Below, one piece after another: positions 17,982 through 26,670 of a DNA stretch of 64,000 nucleotides. Position 1 is the stretch's first letter, and each line of letters opens with the position of its first letter. Under the pieces are notes generated by a model. The model did no database searches, was not told the DNA's origin, and saw only the letters and a program-made list of their open reading frames with translations. The DNA is taken from NCBI RefSeq assembly GCF_008843165.1, contig NZ_CP044427.1, forward strand, positions 2,790,001 to 2,854,000, in the 5' to 3' direction. Origin of the DNA: Ornithinimicrobium pratense. Its GTDB lineage: Bacteria; Actinomycetota; Actinomycetes; Actinomycetales; Dermatophilaceae. Position numbers and translations under genes: made by a program.

Positions 17982-19616
17982 TCAGCTCGAGGGCAGTTGC
18001 ACGTCGTACAGCATCGGGTAGCCGATGCTGAAGGACAAACCCGTGATGCCGGCCTTGCTGGCGATGGTGTAGACGGGCACGTACATCCCGATCGTGTAGG
18101 CGTTCTCGATCACAATGTCCTGCACCTCTTCATAGATTGCGGCACGGGCGTCTGCGTCGGTCTCGGTGCGGCCCTCGGCCAGGAGTGCGTCCAACTCGGA
18201 GTCCTCAATGTGACTGAGGTTGAACGTCGCCTGCTCGGGCGTGGGGATGTTCGAGCTGAGAAGGGTGTTCGCCAGCACGTTCGGGTCCGCATTGCTATAG
18301 CTGAGCGTCGCCAGCGCGTAGTTGCTGTTCTGGCGGTCCGCCTGCAGCGGCGCGTTCGCCTGGAACGCGAGGTCGACCTCGATGCCGACGTCGGCGAGGT
18401 TGGCCGCGATGAACGAGCCGTAGTCCTGCTTCTTCTGCACGCTCGGGTCCGACTCGATGTAGCGCAGGACCAGACGCTCGCCGTTCTTCTCGCGGATGCC
18501 GTCAGCTCCTTCGATCCAGCCGGCCTCCTCGAGCAGCTCGGCCGCGAGCTCGGGGTCGTACTCATACGCGCCCTCAGCCGAGTCGGAGTAACCCGGGGTC
18601 ACCGGGGTCAGCAGGCCCCACGCGTAGTCGTACGCGCCGAAGTACAGAGACTGCACGGCGGTCTCCCAATCGACGGCCGCGCGGATGGCCTTGCGCACGT
18701 TGACGTCGTCCAGACCGGGCTGAGACTGGTTGAGGAACAGTTGCGCGGTGGTGCCGGGCTGTGGCTCGCTCAGCAGGTCGAGCGTGGTGTCGGCGTCGAC
18801 CGCGGTGAACTCGGTTTCCGGCACCACACCGATCATGTCGACCTCACCCGCGCGAAGCGACCCGATGCGCACGGTGGCGTCGGGGATGATCTGGAAGACC
18901 AGCTTGTCAAGGTAGGCGGGGCCTTGGTGGGCAGCGGTTGCCGGACCCCACTGGTAGTCCTCGTTGCGCACCATCGTGACTCGGTCGTTCGGGGTGTAGG
19001 ACTCAACGACGAACGGACCCGACCCGACGGGCGCCTGCGCGAACTCGGCCGCGCCCATGGTCTCCACCGCGGCGGGCGAGGCGATGCCGAGGAACGTCGA
19101 CGAGGCATAGTTGAGGAACGGCACGAACGGCTCGGTGAGCGAGATCGTCGCCGTGAACTCCTCGGTGGCCTCGCACCCGGCGTACGGGCCGAGCATTGGC
19201 TTAGCCCCGAGCGACCCGTTGGCCGGGTCGGCGATGCGATCGAAGTTGAAGCACACGGCCTCCGCGTTCAACGGAGTGTCGTCACTGAACATGACGTCGT
19301 CGCGAAGAGTGAAGACGTACTGCTCACCATCGTCCGACACCTCCCACTCCTCCGCTAGCCAGGGCTGGACGGCGCCATCGGCGTCGAGCGAGACGAGCGA
19401 GTCGACGACCTGGCGCAGGACGCGACCTTCCTGCGCCGCGCCAGCCAGGTTTGGGTCGAGCGAGTTCAGCGGGGTGTCGAGCGCGTAAGTGAGGGTGCCG
19501 CCTTCGGCGGGCCCGGCGGTCGAGCCACCGTCTCCTGGCGCGCTGCATCCGGTGATGGTCGCAGCCGTGACCATGAAGGCCGCGGCGCCGAGGGACCGGC
19601 GGGAAGGTGTGATCAC
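17982..19616 (-). CDS. Family 5 extracellular solute-binding lipoprotein (DppA/OppA-like)
   Basis: The 544-residue precursor has a twin-arginine-like start (PSRRSLG), a hydrophobic segment and a lipobox ending ITGC with the cysteine at about residue 24, so it should be a membrane-anchored lipoprotein. The mature domain contains LDPNLAGAAQEGRVLRQVVDSL and LAEEWEVSDDGEQYVFTLRDDVMFSDDTPL, classic SBP_bac_5 features. The GTG start is supported by AGGAG. Family 5 proteins bind peptides, nickel or, in some bacteria, oligosaccharides. Next to a fucose locus the ligand is open. Confidence 0.88.
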   Translation of the reverse strand: MITPSRRSLGAAAFMVTAATITGCSAPGDGGSTAGPAEGGTLTYALDTPLNSLDPNLAGAAQEGRVLRQVVDSLVSLDADGAVQPWLAEEWEVSDDGEQYVFTLRDDVMFSDDTPLNAEAVCFNFDRIADPANGSLGAKPMLGPYAGCEATEEFTATISLTEPFVPFLNYASSTFLGIASPAAVETMGAAEFAQAPVGSGPFVVESYTPNDRVTMVRNEDYQWGPATAAHQGPAYLDKLVFQIIPDATVRIGSLRAGEVDMIGVVPETEFTAVDADTTLDLLSEPQPGTTAQLFLNQSQPGLDDVNVRKAIRAAVDWETAVQSLYFGAYDYAWGLLTPVTPGYSDSAEGAYEYDPELAAELLEEAGWIEGADGIREKNGERLVLRYIESDPSVQKKQDYGSFIAANLADVGIEVDLAFQANAPLQADRQNSNYALATLSYSNADPNVLANTLLSSNIPTPEQATFNLSHIEDSELDALLAEGRTETDADARAAIYEEVQDIVIENAYTIGMYVPVYTIASKAGITGLSFSIGYPMLYDVQLPSS

Positions 19617-19695
19617 GGATGCTCCTAATGAGTCGGGAAGGGGTCGGGCGCGGCGAGCGCGGCTCGGGTGCTCGCTCACGCTAAGGGATCGATTC

Positions 19696-19857
19696 ATCCG
19701 ATGACTATCCGATCCGACGGACCGAAACCAAATCGTGACCTTCGGGCGACAACCCCGCACCATGCGGACGTTCCGAGGTACCGCGCCTGAGGCTCGCGCA
19801 TCGAGAGCACCACCCAACGGTCCTCGTTGAGGACAGAGATCCGATGACTGATCCGAT
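19696..19857. promoter_or_regulatory. Pair of near-identical repeats, candidate operators
   Basis: ATCCGATGACTATCCGAT (19696-19713) and ATCCGATGACTGATCCGAT (19839-19857) are nearly identical. Each consists of two direct ATCCGAT half-sites one helical turn apart (11 and 12 bases). They sit upstream of the binding-protein gene and could bind a regulator of the ABC operon. Function is inferred from arrangement alone. Confidence 0.4.
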
Positions 19858-19922
19858 TTGAGTTCCTGCGCGTCGCGCAGAAGGACGACAGCTTCGGTGT
19901 GGGGTGCACCGCGGCCCCTCGG

Positions 19923-20062
19923 CGGAGGACATCGCCTCCGGGTAGGTCTCGTATCCACCCGCGCTCGGGCGGGCGCGGGTGGATGGCGGTGGCGTCATCG
20001 ACCATCACGCCACCGCCCTTGGGTCGTCGGATGTTACGGGGCGTCGCGCGCGGACGCCCCGT
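19923..20062. repeat. Tandem hairpin array between divergent transporter and fucosidase genes
   Basis: Four inverted repeats follow one another. CGGAGG/CCTCCG spans 19923-19940. A perfect 12-bp stem ATCCACCCGCGC/GCGCGGGTGGAT spans 19953-19984. A 10-bp stem GGCGGTGGCG/CGCCACCGCC spans 19985-20017. A 10-bp stem ACGGGGCGTC/GACGCCCCGT spans 20036-20062. They lie in the 745-base gap between genes transcribed away from each other, where terminators are not expected. No gene is supported in the gap. Confidence 0.6.
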
Positions 20063-20361
20063 GTCACATCGGAAGGGTAGACAGCGGTTTCGATGGAGCG
20101 ATCCTTGCATCCCCATGCACCGGAGGCAACCAGACGACACGCTGCCCGCGACCGATACGTAGATCAAAGTCGCTGCTATTAGTCATATTGATCATTTTCC
20201 TCCTCCTTTGTGGCAAGTTTTTGACTGGACGTGACGAAGCTGCCCGCTCGTGGCCCACTTCGACCGTTTCCTCCTGCGTGCTCGGACTCTCGGGCGGGTT
20301 GCCCGATTGGTCGGATCACTTATGGTGGCGGACACACCCACCGATCGAAGGACGAAAGTTG

Positions 20362-21669
20362 ATGCCCACCGCACGTGCCACCGCCGACTGGTTCACCGAC
20401 AACCGCCTGGGCCTCTTCGTGCACTGGGGGATCTACGCCATCCCCGCGCGCCATGAATGGGTCATGAACCGGGAGGAGATCGACCCAGCCACGTACGCGA
20501 GGTATGCCGAGTTCTTCGACCCCGACCTGTACGACCCGCGTGCGTGGGCCCGCGCGGCGAAGGCCGCCGGCATGACCTATGCGGTCATCACGACCAAGCA
20601 TCACGACGGCTTCTGCATGTGGGACACGGCGACTACCGACTACAAGGTCACGAACACGCCCTACGGCAGCGACACCCTGCGCGAGTTCGTTGACGCCTTC
20701 CGCGCCGAGGGCCTGCGGATCGGGTTCTACTTCTCTCTGCTGGACTGGACGCACGAGCACTTCCCGATCGATGCGCTGCACCCCCTGCGCAACCACCCCG
20801 ACCGTGACGCCATCAACGCCACACGCGACATGGCGCAGTACCGCACGGTGATGCACGAGCAGGTGCGCGAGATCCTGACGGGTTACGGCGAGATCGACAT
20901 CCTTTTCTTCGACTACTCGTACGACAACCGCGAGCACGAGGGGATCTGGAATGGGAAGGGCGCTGCCGACTGGGGCTCGCCCGAACTGCTGGCGATGGTG
21001 CATGAGCTGCAACCCGGCATCATCGTCAATGACCGTGCTGGCCTTCCGGGCGCCTTCGTCACCCCCGAGGAGTACCAGCCGAGCGCCCCGGTGCAGGTGG
21101 ACGGCAAGGAGGTGCCGTGGATCGGTTGCCAGACGATGGACGGCAGCTGGGGTTACTTCCGTGAGAAGCCTCGTCCCAAATCGCCCGATATTGTGTTGAA
21201 CCTGCTCATCGACAGCGTCGCCAAGGGCGGTGGCCTTCTGCTCAACGTCGGGCCCACGGCACGGGGCGAGCTCGACGACCTCGCCTCCGGTGTGCTGGCC
21301 GGCCTGGCTAAGTGGATGAGGTACAACCGCCGTTCGATCGTAGGCGCCGGTGCCACGTCACTGACCGCACCGCCGGACGCGCGCTACACGCGGCGGGGCG
21401 ACCGCCTCTACCTGCATCTGTTGTCGTGGCCGTACGCGCACGTGCACCTCGCGGGGCTCGCCGGCAAGGTACGCCACGTGTGTTTCCTCCACGACGGAGC
21501 TGAGGTGCGCACCGCCGTCTTCAAGCCCGGGGCCGCAGCCGTGCATACCAAGCAGGGCGGTCAGCCTGAGGGCACCCTCACGCTGAAGCTCCCCGTGGGC
21601 CGGCCCGGCGATACGGTGCCGGTGATCGAGATTCTCCTGACCCCCGAAGCCTCCGCTGAGCTCACATAA
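20362..21669 (+). CDS. Alpha-L-fucosidase, glycoside hydrolase family 29
   Basis: The 435-residue protein follows the GH29 pattern: WFTDNRLGLFVHWGIYAIPARHEW at the start, then MTYAVITTKHHDGFCMWDT, GLRIGFYFSLLDW, and the nucleophile region EIDILFFDYSYD. GGGLLLNVGPTARGEL follows near the end of the barrel. There is no signal peptide, so it should act in the cytoplasm on an imported fucoside, releasing L-fucose for the pathway encoded at 25-30 kb. The ATG has AAGGA upstream; the frame's earlier codons are non-homologous. Confidence 0.9.
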   Translation: MPTARATADWFTDNRLGLFVHWGIYAIPARHEWVMNREEIDPATYARYAEFFDPDLYDPRAWARAAKAAGMTYAVITTKHHDGFCMWDTATTDYKVTNTPYGSDTLREFVDAFRAEGLRIGFYFSLLDWTHEHFPIDALHPLRNHPDRDAINATRDMAQYRTVMHEQVREILTGYGEIDILFFDYSYDNREHEGIWNGKGAADWGSPELLAMVHELQPGIIVNDRAGLPGAFVTPEEYQPSAPVQVDGKEVPWIGCQTMDGSWGYFREKPRPKSPDIVLNLLIDSVAKGGGLLLNVGPTARGELDDLASGVLAGLAKWMRYNRRSIVGAGATSLTAPPDARYTRRGDRLYLHLLSWPYAHVHLAGLAGKVRHVCFLHDGAEVRTAVFKPGAAAVHTKQGGQPEGTLTLKLPVGRPGDTVPVIEILLTPEASAELT

Positions 21670-21715
21670 GTCGTTAGGATCACTCCGCGCGCCCGACGCA
21701 CACGAGGAGGCGACC

Positions 21716-22186
21716 GTGGCCGACGAGCGGCTGGATGACATCGACGTGCGAATTCTGCGCGTGCTCAGCGCGCACCCGCGCGCGAGCGTCACTCGCATTG
21801 CCGAACTGGCGCGCCTCGCGCGCGGTACGGTCAACACGCGGCTCGCGCGGATGGAGTCCATCCTGAGCCCGTACGAGCGACGGGTGCCCCCGGCCTCCCT
21901 CGGCCTCACCCTCACCGCCTTCGTGCAAGTGCAGGCCGTGGCGCTGATCGGCGACGAGCTGGCGACCGGGCTCGCCGACATCCCTGAGGTGATCGAGGCC
22001 TTCGGCACGTCGGGTGACTGGAGCGTTCTCGTGCGGATCGCGGCCCACGACGCCGCCGACCTGTACCGCGTGAATGAGCGCATTCAGGCCATCGCGGGGG
22101 TCGAGCGCACCGCGCTCACCCTGGCGATGCGTGCGCTCGTCGCGCCGCGGATGGCTCCCCTGCTCGACGGCTACGCCGCGGACTGA
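21716..22186 (+). CDS. Lrp/AsnC-family transcriptional regulator
   Basis: The 156-residue protein has an N-terminal helix-turn-helix (LDDIDVRILRVLSAHPRASVTRIAELARLARGTVNTRL in pieces) and a C-terminal RAM ligand domain (IEAFGTSGDWSVLVRIAAHD). The GTG start follows a strong GAGGAGG. It lies 46 bases after the fucosidase gene and faces the aminotransferase gene, with one base between the two stops. It probably senses an amino acid or related metabolite and controls neighbouring amidohydrolase or transporter genes; the target is not known. Confidence 0.88.
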   Translation: MADERLDDIDVRILRVLSAHPRASVTRIAELARLARGTVNTRLARMESILSPYERRVPPASLGLTLTAFVQVQAVALIGDELATGLADIPEVIEAFGTSGDWSVLVRIAAHDAADLYRVNERIQAIAGVERTALTLAMRALVAPRMAPLLDGYAAD

Positions 22187-22187
22187 C

Positions 22188-23417
22188 TCACGCGCCGCCA
22201 GAGCGCGCCCAGTCTAGGAGCGACGGTACGACCCGGTCGACGAACTGGTCGACGTGGGAAGTGCTCGTGTATGCGTGCGGGGCAACACGCAGGTACCCAC
22301 GGCCGCCGAACGAGGTAGGTGCCGTGGCGGAGCGATGCTCGGCCTTCAGCCGGTCACGCACGTGGTGGGCCGAGGCAGGGGTCGTTGCCAGCGGGCCGGG
22401 CAGGCGCACAAGGCGGATCTGATCGACCGGCATCCCGACGGGAACGTGATGGTCCTCCCCGGTCACCGCGGCGAAGGCGTCTGCGATGCGTTGGACGGCG
22501 TACGCCGCCATCGCGCCCGCGTGCGCTCGCACCGCAGGCCATCCCCACGTCTCGCTGATGAAATCGACCGCGCGCACCGCTGCGAGCGGGGCAGTCCCGT
22601 CGACGGTGCCCTGGTGGTCGAAGCGTTCGGGAAACCCCAGGGAGGCCCCCCATGAGTCGATCACTGGATGCAGGTCGTCGCGCAGGTCGCTCGTGGGCAC
22701 CACGACGGCGGTGCCGCGGGGCGCACAGGCGAACTTGTGTAAGTTGCCGACCCAGGTCACCTTGGCCTCGGGCACCGGTCGCCCGATCAGACCCGGCGCG
22801 TGGGCACCGTCGACGAGCACGCGGATGCCGCGTTCCGCAGCCGCGCACGCGACCCGCTCGACCGGGAGCCGCCGCGCGGTCGGCGACGTGATCTGGTCGA
22901 TCAGCACAAGGCGCGTGCGAGGCGAGAAGGTGGAGATGATCCGCTCGGCGGCCTCGTGCTCATCTGCGTCCAGCGGCACCGCGGCGGTGACAACCTTGCC
23001 GCCCCAGTGGCGCGCGAGTCGTTCGGCACCCATCGTGACGGCGCCGTAGCCGTGATCGGTCACGACGATTTCGCCCCCAGGCTCGTGCGGAAGCGAGCCG
23101 AAGACCGCACTCGCGCCGGCGCTGGCGTTCGGGACGAAGGCGAACCCCTCGGCCTCCAGTCCGAGGAACGGCGCGAGCTCGGCCCGGGCGGCGGCCATCC
23201 GCGCCGGCAGCGTGATGAACCAGCCGACCGGGTCGGCTTCCATCTCGTCCCGCAGGCCTTGCTGCGCGGCGAGCGCGATACGGGGCACCGCGCCGTACGA
23301 GCCGTGGTTCAGGTGAAGGATGCCGGGGTCGAGAGGCCATGCGTCGAAACCGGTACCCGCTGGCCCGAGGGGTCGAGGCGTCGTGCCGCCGGATGTGGTG
23401 CGGGCGGTCAAACTCAC
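22188..23417 (-). CDS. Class V PLP-dependent aminotransferase/epimerase-like enzyme
   Basis: The 409-residue protein resembles isopenicillin-N-epimerase/cysteine-desulfurase-like enzymes. ILHLNHGSYGAVPR is near the N-terminus, VPNASAGASAVF marks the phosphate-binding region, LVDGAHAPGLIGRPV contains the PLP aspartate, and the Schiff-base lysine is in VGNLHKFACAPRG. The reaction is uncertain: racemisation or desulfuration are both seen in the family. The GTG overlaps the stop of the M20 gene (GTGA), so both form an operon; a joint role in handling N-acylated or unusual amino acids is likely. Confidence 0.85.
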   Translation of the reverse strand: MSLTARTTSGGTTPRPLGPAGTGFDAWPLDPGILHLNHGSYGAVPRIALAAQQGLRDEMEADPVGWFITLPARMAAARAELAPFLGLEAEGFAFVPNASAGASAVFGSLPHEPGGEIVVTDHGYGAVTMGAERLARHWGGKVVTAAVPLDADEHEAAERIISTFSPRTRLVLIDQITSPTARRLPVERVACAAAERGIRVLVDGAHAPGLIGRPVPEAKVTWVGNLHKFACAPRGTAVVVPTSDLRDDLHPVIDSWGASLGFPERFDHQGTVDGTAPLAAVRAVDFISETWGWPAVRAHAGAMAAYAVQRIADAFAAVTGEDHHVPVGMPVDQIRLVRLPGPLATTPASAHHVRDRLKAEHRSATAPTSFGGRGYLRVAPHAYTSTSHVDQFVDRVVPSLLDWARSGGA

Positions 23418-24643
23418 GCCGAAGCGTTCGCGCTGAGCCTGCGCATGGCGCCGAGCGTGAGCGTGGTGAGGATTGTCGCCTGGTCGGGCAGCACGCTGTC
23501 GTCGAACCGCACCCGGTCGGAGTGGTTGTTCGGCGCGGTGGCGGGGTCAAGCTCGGGCGGGCAGGCGCCGAGCATGAGCAGGGCCCCGGGGATCCTCTGC
23601 AGGACGTATGAGAAGTCCTCAGACCCGGACCAGGGGTTCGCGGCCCGCTCGACGCGCTCCTCGCCGAACAGCTCGCGCAGGTCTGCGATCGCCGTCGACG
23701 CCGCGACGTCGTCGTTCATCGTGACGGGGCAGCTGAGGTGCCAGTCGAGTTCCGTCGTGCAGCCGTAGGCCCCGGCGATACCGTGCACGAGGCGCGGCAC
23801 TTCCTCGTGCAGCTGCGCGAGCGAGGCGTCGGAGAACGTGCGCACGGAGATACCAAGGTGGGCACTTGAGGGTATCGCGTTCAGCGGGCCCTCGGTCTGG
23901 AACTGCCCGACGTTCATCACCACCGGGTCGAAGATGTTGATGCGTCGCGTGATGTAGTTCTGCAGCGCAAGAGTGATCTCAGCGCCTACCGAGATAGGGT
24001 CGGTCGCCATGTGCGGGCGCGATCCGTGCCCACCCTGGCCGTTGATGCGGATGCGAAGGTCGGTAACGCTGGCCATCATGGCGCCCTCTCGCGTGGTGAT
24101 GACGCCGCGCTTGTCGGTATTGACGTGCACGGCGAACGCGGCATCGGGCAGGCGCCCGGCGGCCTCGAGCGAGCCCTCCGCAACCATGATCTTCGCCCCG
24201 CCCGGGTCCTCCTCACCCGGCTGGAACATCAGCACGACCGTGCCCGGCAGTGGGCCGAGTTCTGCAAGGGTCCGGCCAGCGCCGACGAGGCCGGCGACAT
24301 GGAGGTCGTGGCCGCAGGCATGCATAAGGTCGTTCGTTGACGAGAACTCCTCGCCCGAGTGTTCCTGGATGGGCAGGGCATCCATGTCGCCGCGGAGCAG
24401 CACCATCGGCCCCTCGAGGTCACCGGGCAGCACGGCCATGATGGAGTCAAGGCTCTCGCCGAAGTGCAACTCATAGGGCAGACCCGCGAGGCCGTCGAGG
24501 ATAGCCTGCCGCGTGCGCGGGAGACGGAGGCGCCGCTCGGGATGGCGGTGCAGATCGCGACGCAGGGCCATCATCTCTTCGGCCCGAGCGTGGTTCGCGG
24601 TGGCGGCGCTCGAGATGGCGGCGGAATAGTCGAATGTCGACAC
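23414..24643 (-). CDS. M20D amidohydrolase (hippurate hydrolase/N-acyl-amino acid hydrolase-like)
   Basis: The 409-residue metallo-amidohydrolase shows LRRDLHRHPE at the N-terminus, the metal motif LLRGDMDALPIQE, MHACGHDLHVAGLVGA, FQPGEEDPGGAK, and the dimerisation histidine in GQGGHGSRPHMATDP. Near the end, PWSGSEDFSY carries the last metal-binding region. It hydrolyses an N-acyl or aryl-amide bond of a small amino-acid derivative. The GTG start is supported by AGGAG. It is the first gene of a two-gene operon with the class V enzyme. Confidence 0.88.
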   Translation of the reverse strand: MSTFDYSAAISSAATANHARAEEMMALRRDLHRHPERRLRLPRTRQAILDGLAGLPYELHFGESLDSIMAVLPGDLEGPMVLLRGDMDALPIQEHSGEEFSSTNDLMHACGHDLHVAGLVGAGRTLAELGPLPGTVVLMFQPGEEDPGGAKIMVAEGSLEAAGRLPDAAFAVHVNTDKRGVITTREGAMMASVTDLRIRINGQGGHGSRPHMATDPISVGAEITLALQNYITRRINIFDPVVMNVGQFQTEGPLNAIPSSAHLGISVRTFSDASLAQLHEEVPRLVHGIAGAYGCTTELDWHLSCPVTMNDDVAASTAIADLRELFGEERVERAANPWSGSEDFSYVLQRIPGALLMLGACPPELDPATAPNNHSDRVRFDDSVLPDQATILTTLTLGAMRRLSANASA

Positions 24644-24706
24644 TTTATGCTCCTGTGCTCCGCGCGATGAACTGCGCGCATCTGTGTGGGACTAGCAGTG
24701 GGTGAT

Positions 24707-24722
24707 CTTCGCCATGGCGAAG
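24707..24722. promoter_or_regulatory. Perfect 16-bp palindrome in the 24644-24971 gap
   Basis: CTTCGCCATGGCGAAG is a perfect palindrome about 64 bases upstream of the M20 start codon, so it is a plausible operator for that operon. The rest of the 328-base gap shows no gene I can support. Confidence 0.4.
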
Positions 24723-24971
24723 GTCCAGCGGTGACGGCTCAGAACCTGCTCCGCGAGGCGCGCGTATGGACAGATGACTCGCGCGCGCGCCTGCGCTTTC
24801 ACCAGCTTCATTCAGGGATTTCCACACCAACGAGCCGATCCCGAGCAAGGGCATGGCGGCGAAGGCCGAGCGCAGGATCGGGGAAACGCGCGGTGGGCGA
24901 ACGTGATGCCCGAGTACATCCTCCTGATCACGCAGCGCGTCATGCGTTGTCCGACGGGTGGGCGGCCAGGA

Positions 24972-25736
24972 TCACTCTTGTGGGCGCAGACGCAGCCCTG
25001 ACATGCCGCCGTCGACCTCGATGACCGTGCCGACGGTCGAGGCGGCACGAGGGCTAGCTAGGTAGGCCACGGCGTCGGCGACCTCGTCGGCCTCGACCAG
25101 CCGGCCGTGCGGCTGACGAGCGTCGAGGGCCGTGCGCTCGGCCGCTGGATCGTCGGCGGTATCGAGCAGGCGCTGAACCCACGGGGTGGCCGCCGTGCCG
25201 GGGCTCACACCGTTGACGCGAATGCCTTCCCGCACGTGGTCGGCGGCCATCTGCAGCGTGAGCGAGTAGAGGGCCCCCTTGGTCGCGCCGTAAAGGGCGC
25301 GGTTCGGAAGCCCAGCTCTCGAAGCGATGGAGCACGTATTGACGATCGCGGCAGCGGACGACTTCCGCAGCCACGGGAGAGCGGCCCGGCTCACGCGCAC
25401 CGTTCCGACGACGTTGATGTCAAAAACCCGATGCCACTCCTCGTCACAGTTGTCGGCGACGGTGCCCTGCGCGCCGATGCCGGCGTTGTTGACGAGGATG
25501 TCGATGCCGCCGAAACTGTCGCCGACCTCTGCCACGGCGGCAACGACGCTTGCGTCGTCCGCGACGTCGACCCGATAACTATGGGGAGAATCCTCGACCG
25601 GCTGCACATCGAACACCGCCACGCGCGCGCCGTCGGCGCGCAGGCGCCGTACGATCGCTGCCCCGATCCCGGACGAACCGCCGGTCACGATCGCGCGGAG
25701 GCCGTCGAAGGTGCCTGCCGCCGTGTCGCCGGTCAT
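24972..25736 (-). CDS. SDR-family 2-keto-3-deoxy-L-fuconate dehydrogenase (probable)
   Basis: The 254-residue short-chain dehydrogenase has the nucleotide-binding TGGSSGIG, the NNAG motif and the catalytic Ser-Tyr-Lys set (NTCSIAS, then YGATKGAL). The C-terminus reads GTVIEVDGGMSG, typical of classical SDRs. Between fuconate dehydratase and the FAH hydrolase, its likely task is oxidation of 2-keto-3-deoxy-L-fuconate to the 2,4-diketo compound with NAD+, as in the Xanthomonas pathway. The ATG overlaps the FAH stop (ATGA). Specific substrate is inferred from context. Confidence 0.85.
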   Translation of the reverse strand: MTGDTAAGTFDGLRAIVTGGSSGIGAAIVRRLRADGARVAVFDVQPVEDSPHSYRVDVADDASVVAAVAEVGDSFGGIDILVNNAGIGAQGTVADNCDEEWHRVFDINVVGTVRVSRAALPWLRKSSAAAIVNTCSIASRAGLPNRALYGATKGALYSLTLQMAADHVREGIRVNGVSPGTAATPWVQRLLDTADDPAAERTALDARQPHGRLVEADEVADAVAYLASPRAASTVGTVIEVDGGMSGLRLRPQE

Positions 25737-26572
25737 CGGGTCACCTGCCGCTGGCGGCCCAGCCCTTCGATCTCGACCTCCACGACGTCGCCGGGTCGCA
25801 GGTACGGGAACCGGCCGGACAGCGCCACGCCCTCAGGAGTGCCGGTCATAATGAGATCGCCGGGTTCGAGCACGAGAAACTGGCTGAGCCTGTAGATGAT
25901 TTCACCCACATCGAAGATGAGGTCGGTGGTAGATGAGTCCTGGCGCGGCTCGCCGTTGACCCAGCTGCGCAGGCGCAGTGACGCAGGATCGATCTCGTCG
26001 GCGGTGACGAGCCATGGACCTACCGGAGAGAAGCCTGGGAAGGACTTGCCCTTGCTCCACTGTCCGCCCGAGCGCTCCAGCTGCCACTCGCGCTCGGAGA
26101 AATCGTTGACCGACACGTAACCGGCGACGTGTCCGAGCGCCTCCTCCGGCGAAGATACATAGCTGGCCCGATGGCCGATCACGACGCCGAGCTCGACTTC
26201 CCAGTCGGTCTTCGTGCTGCCCGGCGGAATGGGCACCGCATCGTCGGGGCCACCGATCGTGTTTGTCATCTTGTGGAAGATCACGAGGTCGGTCGGCGGC
26301 GCTGAGCCCGACTCGGCGGCGTGCGCGGCGTAGTTCATGCCGACGCACACGATGGCGCTGGGCCGCGCGATGGGAGCGCCGACCCGCAGCCCGTCTGCGC
26401 CTTCGATCTCGGGTAGGGCGCCGTCGGCGAGCGCTCGCTCCACCGGCTCGAGGTCGGCGTCGAGAAAGGCCCCGTCTATGTCTGCGGTGAGAGACGACAG
26501 ATCGAAAGAGCGGCCGTTCACCATCACTACCGGCGTCTCACGACCCAACTCTCCCAGACGTGCAAACTTCAT
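25733..26572 (-). CDS. FAH-family 2,4-diketo-3-deoxy-L-fuconate hydrolase (probable)
   Basis: The 279-residue fumarylacetoacetate-hydrolase-fold protein carries [23 protein letters not shown], the metal site [19 protein letters not shown], and the C-terminal IMTGTPEGV. In the L-fucose route this enzyme splits 2,4-diketo-3-deoxy-L-fuconate into pyruvate and L-lactate. The ATG is chosen because homology begins there ([10 protein letters not shown]) and AGGGAGAGG precedes it. It heads a leftward operon with the SDR gene and is divergent from the fuconate dehydratase gene. Confidence 0.87.
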   Translation of the reverse strand: MKFARLGELGRETPVVMVNGRSFDLSSLTADIDGAFLDADLEPVERALADGALPEIEGADGLRVGAPIARPSAIVCVGMNYAAHAAESGSAPPTDLVIFHKMTNTIGGPDDAVPIPPGSTKTDWEVELGVVIGHRASYVSSPEEALGHVAGYVSVNDFSEREWQLERSGGQWSKGKSFPGFSPVGPWLVTADEIDPASLRLRSWVNGEPRQDSSTTDLIFDVGEIIYRLSQFLVLEPGDLIMTGTPEGVALSGRFPYLRPGDVVEVEIEGLGRQRQVTR

Positions 26573-26645
26573 ACCTCTCCCTAACATCTGAACTCTCGAT
26601 GGGGCGACAGCGGCCCTGGGGGCGGCATGGCCCATTTGACCGGTC

Positions 26646-26662
26646 TAAACATCTGATGTTTA
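26646..26662. promoter_or_regulatory. Palindromic operator, probably for the FadR-type regulator
   Basis: TAAACATCTGATGTTTA is a perfect inverted repeat: 8-bp half-sites around one central base. It lies in the 98-base gap between the divergent FAH and fuconate dehydratase genes. A weaker related half-site, TAACATCTGA, occurs at 26582-26591 near the FAH start. Size and symmetry fit GntR/FadR-family operators; the regulator is probably the gene at 30069-30740. Confidence 0.65.
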
Positions 26663-26670
26663 CTGAGTGC

